64,000 nucleotides of DNA from Micromonospora parathelypteridis (GTDB lineage: Bacteria > Actinomycetota > Actinomycetes > Mycobacteriales > Micromonosporaceae): the NCBI RefSeq assembly GCF_014201145.1, contig NZ_JACHDP010000001.1:186001-250000 (forward strand). Direction: 5' to 3'. Below are positions 57,882 to 64,000 of the stretch, one piece after another; the first letter of the stretch is position 1, and each line of letters begins with the position of its first letter. The notes under the pieces are model-generated. The model searched no databases and had not been told where the DNA came from. It saw only the letters and a list, made by a program, of their open reading frames with translations. The translations under genes were made by a program, and so were the position numbers.

Positions 57882-59584
57882 CAGAACAGGAAGTACCGCT
57901 GGGCCATCGGCAGGCGGGTCACCGGGTCCGGCTCCACCAGCACGCCGTCGATCCGTACGGTGAAGGTGTCCGGGTCCACCTCGATTCGCGGCATCGCGTT
58001 GTTCTCCGGCAGGTCGGCCTTGCCTCGTGACCGCACGTCGCGCACCGGCACCACCCGACGTCGCACGTCCAGGCGGAGCCCTGCGTCCAGGGCCGCCGGT
58101 GCCACGAAGGCGAGGCTCGTCGCGGCCGCCGCGGTGCCGTACGCCCCGAACATCGGCCGGGGCAGCATCGGTTGCGGTGTCGGGATCGAGGCGTTGGCGT
58201 CACCCATCTGGGCGTACGCGATCATGCCGCCCTTGAGCACCAGGTGCGGTCGTACGCCGAAGAACGCCGGATCCCAGAGCACCAGGTCGGCGAGCTTGCC
58301 CGGCTCGACCGAGCCGACCTCGTGCTCCAACCCGTTGGCCATCGCCGCGCAGATGGTGTATTTCGCCACGTACCGTCGGGCCCGGTGATTGTCGGCGGCG
58401 CCGTCACCCGGCAGCGCGCCGACCCGCTCCTTCATGACGTGGGCGCTCTGCCAGGTTCGCATGATCACCTCGCCGACCCGGCCCATCGCCTGCGCGTCCG
58501 AGCCGATGATGGAGATCGCCCCGAGGTCGTGCAGCAGGTCCTCGGCGGCCATCGTGGACGGTCGGATCCGGCTCTCGGCGAAGGCCAGATCCTCCGGCAC
58601 GGACGGGTTGAGGTGGTGGCAGACCATCAACATGTCCAGGTGCTCGGCAAGGGTGTTGGCGGTGTACGGCCGGGTCGGGTTGGTCGACGACGGCAGCACG
58701 TTCGGTTCGCTGGCCACCGTGATGATGTCCGGCGCGTGCCCACCACCGGCTCCCTCGGTGTGGTACGAGTGGATGGCTCGCCCGCCGATCGCACGCAGGG
58801 TGTCGGCCACGAAGCCGGCCTCGTTGAGCGTGTCGGTGTGGATCGACACCTGGACGCCGGACGCGTCCGCCACCCGCAGGCAGGCGTCGATCGCGGCCGG
58901 TGTGGTGCCCCAGTCCTCGTGCAGCTTGAAACCGCCCGCACCGGCCCGCAACTGCTCCCAGAGCGCCTCGCTGGAGACCGTGTTGCCCTTGCCGAGCAGC
59001 AGCACGTTGACCGGCAGGGTGTCCAGGGCCTCGTGCATCCGGGCCAGGTGCCAGGCGTTCGGGGTGACCGTGGTCGCCCGGGTCCCCTCGGCCGGTCCGG
59101 TGCCGCCGCCGACCATCGTGGTGATGCCACTGGCCAACGCCTCGGTCACGATCTGCGGGCAGATGAAGTGCACGTGGGTGTCCACCGCGCCGGCGGTGAG
59201 GATTCGTCCGTTGCCGGCGATCACCTCGGTCGACGGGCCGATGACCAGGTCCGGATGGACGCCGGGCATGGTGTCCGGGTTGCCGGCCCGGCCCAGGGCC
59301 ACGATCCGCCCGTCGCGCAGCCCCACGTCGGCTTTGACCACGCCCCAGTGGTCGAGCACCACGGCGCCGGTGATGACGGTGTCCAGCGCCCCCTCGGCGC
59401 GGGTGACGCGCGACTGCCCCATCGACTCGCGGATCACCTTCCCGCCGCCGAAGACCGCCTCGTCGCCGCCCACGCAGTGGTCGGTCTCCACCTCGATCAG
59501 CAGGTTGGTGTCCGCGAGCCGGATCCGGTCACCGGTCGTGGGCCCGTACAGGTCGATGTAGCGGTCCCGCCGCACGGCGCTCAC
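57881..59584 (-). CDS. ureC: Urease alpha subunit UreC
   Basis: The 567-aa urease catalytic subunit is of normal length. All nickel-centre residues are seen: [11 protein letters not shown] (two His), the carbamylated Lys in [26 protein letters not shown] (His), [15 protein letters not shown] (His), and [14 protein letters not shown] (Asp). The flap cysteine-His pair is in [20 protein letters not shown]. It hydrolyses urea to ammonia and carbamate. GTG 59584 overlaps ureB's stop (GTGA). Confidence 0.97.
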   Translation of the reverse strand: MSAVRRDRYIDLYGPTTGDRIRLADTNLLIEVETDHCVGGDEAVFGGGKVIRESMGQSRVTRAEGALDTVITGAVVLDHWGVVKADVGLRDGRIVALGRAGNPDTMPGVHPDLVIGPSTEVIAGNGRILTAGAVDTHVHFICPQIVTEALASGITTMVGGGTGPAEGTRATTVTPNAWHLARMHEALDTLPVNVLLLGKGNTVSSEALWEQLRAGAGGFKLHEDWGTTPAAIDACLRVADASGVQVSIHTDTLNEAGFVADTLRAIGGRAIHSYHTEGAGGGHAPDIITVASEPNVLPSSTNPTRPYTANTLAEHLDMLMVCHHLNPSVPEDLAFAESRIRPSTMAAEDLLHDLGAISIIGSDAQAMGRVGEVIMRTWQSAHVMKERVGALPGDGAADNHRARRYVAKYTICAAMANGLEHEVGSVEPGKLADLVLWDPAFFGVRPHLVLKGGMIAYAQMGDANASIPTPQPMLPRPMFGAYGTAAAATSLAFVAPAALDAGLRLDVRRRVVPVRDVRSRGKADLPENNAMPRIEVDPDTFTVRIDGVLVEPDPVTRLPMAQRYFLF

Positions 59585-59916
59585 CGCGGCGACCCGTCGG
59601 CCGGCGGTGGGTCCAGCGGCCCGGCACACTCCCCGCGCAGTCCTGGCACGATGCGCGCACCAGCGAACGGGACGAGGTCGACACTGCGGCTGATGCCCGG
59701 CTCGAATCGGACCGAGGTGCCCGCCGGAACGGCGAGCCGCTGCCCCCAGGCGGCGTTCCGGTCGAACGCCAGCGCCGGATTGGACTCGGCGAAGTGGTAG
59801 TGCGAGCCCACCTGTACCGGCCGATCGGCGGTGTTGACCACGAGCAGGGTGGTCACCGGACGGCCGCTGTTGATCTCGATCGGGCCGGCTGCGGGCAGGA
59901 TCTCCCCCGGGATCAC
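59581..59916 (-). CDS. ureB: Urease beta subunit UreB
   Basis: The 111-aa protein starts [20 protein letters not shown] and contains [20 protein letters not shown] and [15 protein letters not shown], the UreB beta-sandwich motifs. The C-terminal tail ([15 protein letters not shown]) is typical. It has a GTG start at 59916, with overlaps of 4 nt on both sides with ureA and ureC, so the three structural subunits are made as one unit. Confidence 0.95.
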   Translation of the reverse strand: MIPGEILPAAGPIEINSGRPVTTLLVVNTADRPVQVGSHYHFAESNPALAFDRNAAWGQRLAVPAGTSVRFEPGISRSVDLVPFAGARIVPGLRGECAGPLDPPPADGSPR

Positions 59917-60215
59917 GGGATCGGGTGGTGCACCGTCACCAGCTTGGTGCCGTCCGGGAACGTCGCCTCCACCTGCACCTCCCTCAGCAGCTCGGGGATG
60001 CCGTCCTGGACGTCGTCGCGACCGAGCACGGTCCGGCCCGTCGACATGAGGTCGACCACCGACCGGCCGTCCCGGGCACCTTCGAGCAGGAACGCGGTGA
60101 TCAGCGCGACGGCTTCGGGATAGTTGAGCCGCAGGCCGCGTTCACGGCGGCGGCGGGCGACGTCGGCTGCGACGTGGACGAGCAGGCGGTCCTGCTCGTG
60201 GGGGCTGAGGAACAC
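59913..60215 (-). CDS. ureA: Urease gamma subunit UreA
   Basis: The 100-aa subunit is of standard size and opens [20 protein letters not shown] with [20 protein letters not shown] and the C-terminal [20 protein letters not shown] 60215 is chosen because GGGAGAAG lies about 5 nt upstream, although the frame continues further. It is first in the ureABCFGD operon. No ureE gene follows. Confidence 0.95.
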   Translation of the reverse strand: MFLSPHEQDRLLVHVAADVARRRRERGLRLNYPEAVALITAFLLEGARDGRSVVDLMSTGRTVLGRDDVQDGIPELLREVQVEATFPDGTKLVTVHHPIP

Positions 60216-60537
60216 GGGCTTCTCCCGGTGGGATCTGCGTGCCCGGCTCGTCGTCGGCCCCGCGGGGAGCCGCGCCGGGCAGCAACACCCGGGGTACGAG
60301 CTGGAGTCACACGACCGCCGAGCCGCCGTCGACGGGGCGTCCCGGGACTCCACCATCCCGGCCCGCGCGACGGGCAACCGGCGGTGTCCGGTCGGATGCG
60401 GACCGCACCGCCCACCGCTGAGCAGACCGTAGAGGATCGCCACCGGCCGGGGCAACAGTCCTTTCGGGATCTCGGCGGCCCGCGTCTGGGTGCCCGTGCT
60501 CATTCCGCTCGTGCCCCAGCCGGGGCATGATCGCCGC
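60216..60537. other. Divergent promoter region, urease / membrane protein
   Basis: These 322 bases between ureA and the divergent small membrane gene contain no supported gene. The urease promoter must lie here. I looked for a GlnR repeat like the one near urtA and did not find a convincing pair. Confidence 0.5.
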
Positions 60538-60942
60538 ATGACGGCGACGAGGGGTACGCGCGCACTGCTCGGTGGTGTGTTTCTGGCGGCGGCCACGGTC
60601 GGGGCGTGGTTGCTCTGGCTGGGCCGGGACACCGAGTACACGGTCGATGCCCAGACCGGCGCGACCAGCGGGCCGTACGAGCCGTGGCAGGTGATCGGCC
60701 TCGTGCTGACGCTCGTGGTGCTGGCCGCGCTCGCCGGCACACGACTCAGCCCGTGGTTGGTGGCGCCGGTGATGACGGTGGCCCTGACGTCGGCGTGGAC
60801 GTGGCAGGCCGCGGCCAGCGACGACAGCGGGCTGTGGGCCGTCGGGGCGGTCCTGGTGCTGCTCGGGATGGCGGTGGGCAGCACGCTGGTGAGCGTCTCG
60901 GCGCGGCGGCTCAGCCGTCGTTCGGCCGGCCGCCCCGGCTGA
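60538..60942 (+). CDS. Small integral membrane protein
   Basis: The 134-aa protein has four predicted helices ([58 protein letters not shown] and [20 protein letters not shown]). It has a short extracytoplasmic loop ([20 protein letters not shown]) and a basic cytoplasmic tail. I do not recognise a family. It is divergent from urease and convergent with the flavin monooxygenase gene, which ends 31 nt away. Confidence 0.7.
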   Translation: MTATRGTRALLGGVFLAAATVGAWLLWLGRDTEYTVDAQTGATSGPYEPWQVIGLVLTLVVLAALAGTRLSPWLVAPVMTVALTSAWTWQAAASDDSGLWAVGAVLVLLGMAVGSTLVSVSARRLSRRSAGRPG

Positions 60943-60972
60943 TCGCGATACCCGACCGTCGCGGCTGCCCGG

Positions 60973-62145
60973 TCACCGCGCGGCGGGCACCGGTGCCCGC
61001 GACCCGGCGAAGGGGATGTCGACGGGTGCCGAGGCGGGCCCCTCGCCGTCGGGGTGCCGCCACAGCCCGCGGTCGCGCAAAATCGGCAGCACGCCCTCGC
61101 CGAACCAGTACGCCTCCTCCAGGTGCGGATAGCCGGAGAGGATGAACTCGTCGATGCCGAGCGCGTGGTATTCGGCGATCCGGTCGGCGACCTCGGTGTG
61201 GCTGCCCACGAGCGCGGTGCCCGCCCCGCCACGGACCAGCCCGACCCCGGCCCACAGGTTGGGTGCGACCTCCAGGCCGTCACGGGAACCGCCGTGCAGA
61301 TCGAGCATCCGGCGCTGCCCCTCGGACTCGCTGCGGCGCAGCCCGTCCTGCACCGCCCGGATGTCGGCCTCGGAGATGCCGTCGAGCAGCCGTTGGGCCT
61401 GCGCCCAGGCCTGCTCGGCGGTGTCCCGAACGATGACGTGCAGCCGGATGCCGAAGCGCACCTCACGCCCGACGTCGGCGGCCAGCGCCCGGACCCGGGC
61501 CACCTTGTCGGCGACCAGCGCCGGCGGCTCACCCCAGGTGAGGTAGACGTCGCTGTGCCGCACCGCCACCGGCAGGGCGGCGGCGGAGGAGCCACCGAAG
61601 TAGACCGGCGGGACCGGGTCGGGCAGGCGGTGCAGCCGTGCCTGCTCGACGTGCACGTGCGTGCCGGCGTGGTCGACCGTCTCGCCGCGCCACAGCGCGC
61701 GCACCACGTGCAGGAACTCGTCACACCGGGCGTACCGGGCGTCCTTGTCCAGGAAGTCGCCGTAGGCCCGCTGCTCCTGCGACTCGCCGCCGGTGACCAC
61801 GTTGAGCAGCAGTCGGCCCCGGGACAGCCGCTGGAAGGTCGAGGCCATCTGGGCGGCGAGCGTGGGGGCCACCAGCCCTGGCCGGAAGGCGACCAGGAAC
61901 TTGAGGCGCTCGGTCACCTCGGTGAGCATCGCGGTGCTCAGCCAGGCGTCCTCGCACCAGGAACCCGTCGGAGTGAGCGCGCCGACGAAGCCGAGTTGCT
62001 CCGCTGTGCGGGCGATCTGCCCCAGATAGGCCACGCTGGCCGGGCGGGCGCCTCCGGCGGCACCGGTCGGCACGCCGTGTCCGCCACCGACGACGTCCCG
62101 GCTGTCGCCGTTGGTGGGCAGGAACCAGTGGAAGGTGAGGCTCAT
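60973..62145 (-). CDS. ssuD: SsuD-type FMNH2-dependent alkanesulfonate monooxygenase (LLM family)
   Basis: The 390-aa luciferase-like enzyme starts [20 protein letters not shown], the SsuD opening, and has [20 protein letters not shown] near residue 85, [20 protein letters not shown] near 115, [20 protein letters not shown] near 190 and [20 protein letters not shown] near 335. It uses FMNH2 and oxygen to release sulfite from sulfonates. ATG 62145 is 190 bp from the divergent ssuA, so sulfonate uptake and cleavage are paired. No SsuE reductase is in the window. Confidence 0.92.
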   Translation of the reverse strand: MSLTFHWFLPTNGDSRDVVGGGHGVPTGAAGGARPASVAYLGQIARTAEQLGFVGALTPTGSWCEDAWLSTAMLTEVTERLKFLVAFRPGLVAPTLAAQMASTFQRLSRGRLLLNVVTGGESQEQRAYGDFLDKDARYARCDEFLHVVRALWRGETVDHAGTHVHVEQARLHRLPDPVPPVYFGGSSAAALPVAVRHSDVYLTWGEPPALVADKVARVRALAADVGREVRFGIRLHVIVRDTAEQAWAQAQRLLDGISEADIRAVQDGLRRSESEGQRRMLDLHGGSRDGLEVAPNLWAGVGLVRGGAGTALVGSHTEVADRIAEYHALGIDEFILSGYPHLEEAYWFGEGVLPILRDRGLWRHPDGEGPASAPVDIPFAGSRAPVPAAR

Positions 62146-62239
62146 CTCGGCTCTTTCCTCGAGTGCGGCGCGGGTGCGGGTGGGGGTGCGCGCGCGGCGA
62201 GCGGGCACCTCCTGAGGGGTGGGACGATCCCGCCGACAG

Positions 62240-62269
62240 CCTACCCATAAAACCTATCGGGTTAGTAGG
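62240..62269. promoter_or_regulatory. Candidate operator/promoter between ssuD and ssuA
   Basis: An AT-rich island (ccataaaacctatcggg) in otherwise GC-rich DNA is bounded by the inverted repeat CCTAC (62240-62244) and GTAGG (62265-62269), with a central aacc..ggtt pair. It lies between the divergent ssuD and ssuA starts. A sulfur-responsive regulator site is plausible, but which regulator is unknown. Confidence 0.45.
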
Positions 62270-62335
62270 CTACCGGCCACGGCGCCGACATCCGTCGATG
62301 CGTCCGCCCCCGCATGTCCAACCCGAGGAGCCGCC

Positions 62336-63313
62336 ATGCGCATCTCATCGACGAGCCGACCCCCGCGTCGCCGCCTGCTCACGGCCGCGCTCGCCACCGT
62401 GGCACTGCTGGCCACGGCCGGAGTGAGCGCGTGTGGCGGGTCCGCCGATGCGCGCGGCGACGCGAAGACGCTCCGGATCGGCTACCAGCGCTTCGGCGGC
62501 CTGAGCCTGGTCAAGGCACGCGGCGCGACGCCGGGTGTCGAGTGGTCGCTGTTCGAGAGCGGTCCGGCGCTCACCGAGGCGCTCAAGGCAGGGTCCATCG
62601 ACATCGGGCAGGTCGGTGAGGCGCCACCCGTCTTCGCCGCGGCCGGGAAGATCCCGTTCTCCATCATCGGGACGTCGGTGCCGATCCCCCAGGGTGAGGC
62701 CGTGCTGGTCAAGGCCGACCGCGGCTATCGCAGCTTCGCCGACCTGAAGGGCAAGACCGTCGCCCTGAACAAGGGCTCCAACGTGCACTGGCTGCTGGTC
62801 CGGCTACTCGAAGCCAACCAGATGACCCTGAAGGACATCCAGGTCAAGTACCTCAAGCCCGCGGAGGGGCGGCCCGCGTTCGACAGCGGGCAGATCGACG
62901 CCTGGGTGATCTGGGACCCGTACTTCGCCCTGGCCGAACAGCCGGGGGTCCAGGTGCTCGCCGACGCGACGGGTCTGGCCAGCAACCGCGAGTACGTCCT
63001 GGCCGCCCCCGACGCGGTCGAGCAACGGTCGGACGAGATCCGGGCGTTCCTCCAGCGGTACCGCGAGGTGACCGACTGGGGCATCGCCCACCCCGAGGAG
63101 CGGGCCAGCACGCTCGCGCCGGAGCTGAAGATCTCGCAGGACATCACCACTCGCGCCCTGGCCCGCAGCGCCAAGCCCCTCGCCCCGGTCACCCCCGCCA
63201 TCGGCGACGAACTCCAGGCGATCACCGACAGCTTCATCGCCCTGGAGCTCATTCCGGGCCCGGTCGACATCCGTTCCCGGATCGACGACCGATTCAGTGC
63301 GGTCTTCCAGTGA
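62336..63313 (+). CDS. ssuA: Aliphatic sulfonate ABC transporter substrate-binding lipoprotein
   Basis: The 325-aa protein has a lipobox VSACGGS (Cys near residue 33). A NMT1/SsuA-like type 2 binding fold follows, with LRIGYQRFGGLSLVKARGAT near 45, ALTEALKAGSIDIGQVGEAP near 80, PIPQGEAVLVKADRG and GKTVALNKGSNVHWLLVRLL near 150, and DAWVIWDPYFALAEQ. It binds sulfonates outside the membrane. ATG 62336 is used. It is followed by the permease with a 4-nt overlap (GTGA). Confidence 0.92.
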   Translation: MRISSTSRPPRRRLLTAALATVALLATAGVSACGGSADARGDAKTLRIGYQRFGGLSLVKARGATPGVEWSLFESGPALTEALKAGSIDIGQVGEAPPVFAAAGKIPFSIIGTSVPIPQGEAVLVKADRGYRSFADLKGKTVALNKGSNVHWLLVRLLEANQMTLKDIQVKYLKPAEGRPAFDSGQIDAWVIWDPYFALAEQPGVQVLADATGLASNREYVLAAPDAVEQRSDEIRAFLQRYREVTDWGIAHPEERASTLAPELKISQDITTRALARSAKPLAPVTPAIGDELQAITDSFIALELIPGPVDIRSRIDDRFSAVFQ

Positions 63314-64000
63314 GTCGTACAAGCCTCACCGAGGCGCCCGCGGCGGTCTCGGCCCCCGCGCCGGTCGCACCCCGCGCCCAGCGGCCGCCGAGGCGGTGGT
63401 GGCGGCTGGCCAGCCCGATCGTCCTGGTGCTGGGCTGGGAACTGGCCGCCCGGACCGGGCTGCTGGCACCGGAGAAACTGCCCGCGCCCAGTGACGTGCT
63501 GGCCGCAGGCTGGCGGCTGGCCCGGGACGGGACACTCGCCATCCATCTGCTGGACTCGCTCACCCGCGCCGGGACCGGGTTACTCATCGGCGGCCTCCTG
63601 GCGCTGATCCTGGGCGCGGTCGCGGGGCTGCTCCGGCTCGGCGACGACCTGGTCGACCCCCCGGTGCAGATGGCCCGGATGCTGCCGCACCTGGGCCTGG
63701 TCCCGTTGCTGATCATCTGGGTCGGCATCGGCGAATCGCTCAAGATCAGCCTGGTCGCCCTGGGCGCGTTCTTCCCGATCTACTTCAACACCTACGCCGG
63801 CATCCGGGACATCGACGAGCGGCTGGTGGAAGCCGCCCGCACCTGCGGCCTGGGGCACGCGGCCCGGCTGCGTCACGTGGTGCTGCCCGGCGCACTACCG
63901 GCACTCTTCCTCGGCCTGCGGCTGGCGATCGGCGCGGCCTGGCTCAGCCTGGTCGTCGGCGAGCAGGTCAACGCCCAGACCGGGATCGGCTTCCTGATGA
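63310..64000 (+). CDS. ssuC: Aliphatic sulfonate ABC transporter permease (partial)
   Basis: GTG 63310, overlapping the ssuA stop (GTGA), opens a frame that runs off the right edge without a stop; 230 residues are visible. It has a disordered N-terminus, a first helix SPIVLVLGWELAARTGLL, and a BPD_transp_1 core with SLTRAGTGLLIGGLLALILG. The EAA loop DIDERLVEAARTCGLGHAAR is followed by LPGALPALFLGLRLAIGAAW, as in SsuC/TauC. The ATPase ssuB is probably beyond the window. Confidence 0.93.
   Translation, partial: MSRTSLTEAPAAVSAPAPVAPRAQRPPRRWWRLASPIVLVLGWELAARTGLLAPEKLPAPSDVLAAGWRLARDGTLAIHLLDSLTRAGTGLLIGGLLALILGAVAGLLRLGDDLVDPPVQMARMLPHLGLVPLLIIWVGIGESLKISLVALGAFFPIYFNTYAGIRDIDERLVEAARTCGLGHAARLRHVVLPGALPALFLGLRLAIGAAWLSLVVGEQVNAQTGIGFLM

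Overview
The window is high-GC actinobacterial DNA, most likely from a Micromonospora or a close relative in Micromonosporaceae. The signs are very strong G/C third-position bias, many GTG starts, long chains of genes with 4-nt ATGA/GTGA overlaps, and three dispersed palindromic repeats of a kind I associate with that genus. I found no rRNA, tRNA, CRISPR array or complete mobile element. The only mobile-element trace is a C-terminal scrap of a tyrosine recombinase near the left edge.

Layout. 1-1.2 kb: the tail of a gene, a peptidase-E-like gene, the integrase scrap and a palindromic repeat. 1.2-15.4 kb: an envelope/pterin-type biosynthetic island. It holds a DUF2064 transferase, a GT2 glycosyltransferase, a membrane GT-C-like protein, an NDP-sugar epimerase with a Cys-rich insert, a cytochrome b/molybdopterin oxidoreductase, second copies of RibD-reductase and RibA, a UPF0104 flippase-like protein, a methyltransferase, a GT4 glycosyltransferase, a PTPS homologue that has lost catalytic residues, a zinc-less MDR dehydrogenase, a CDP-alcohol phosphatidyltransferase and an LTA-synthase-like sulfatase. 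15.5-20.3 kb: a giant LPXTG surface protein with ten DUF11-type repeats and an apparent frameshift in its signal peptide. 20.4-25.5 kb: small metabolic genes and a fused dithiol-oxidase/methyltransferase with a divergent XRE-cupin regulator.

25.7-28.9 kb: a sugar ABC transporter (two permeases and a binding lipoprotein, no ATPase). 29.2-34.3 kb: a DivIVA/FilP-like coiled-coil protein, a methyltransferase, an RclA/MerA-like flavoprotein and a nucleotidyltransferase. 34.3-37.0 kb: a probable copper envelope module (membrane protein, cupredoxin-like lipoprotein, CopC-like protein). 37.3-48.7 kb: two large secreted sugar-dehydrogenase-like proteins carrying PA14, F5/8C, ricin and LamG-type modules. 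The second, with a LamG protein, sits beside a divergent LacI regulator and a perfect tandem operator. Small stress, NTF2, SDR, MOSC and SMI1 genes lie between them.

48.7-60.2 kb: a complete urea-use region. The urea importer urtABCDE, a cytosolic AmiC-like binding protein, a MarR regulator and urease ureABCFGD import urea and hydrolyse it to ammonia. A GlnR-like site lies upstream of urtA. 60.5-64.0 kb: sulfonate use, with an SsuD-type flavin monooxygenase divergent from ssuA-ssuC; ssuC runs off the right edge.

The least explained piece is the 7.1-15.4 kb island (perhaps reaching back to 1.2 kb). It combines GTP-opening and pyrimidine-reducing enzymes with a catalytically altered pterin-synthase fold, glycosyl and methyl transfer and membrane/lipid enzymes, and its product is unknown to me.
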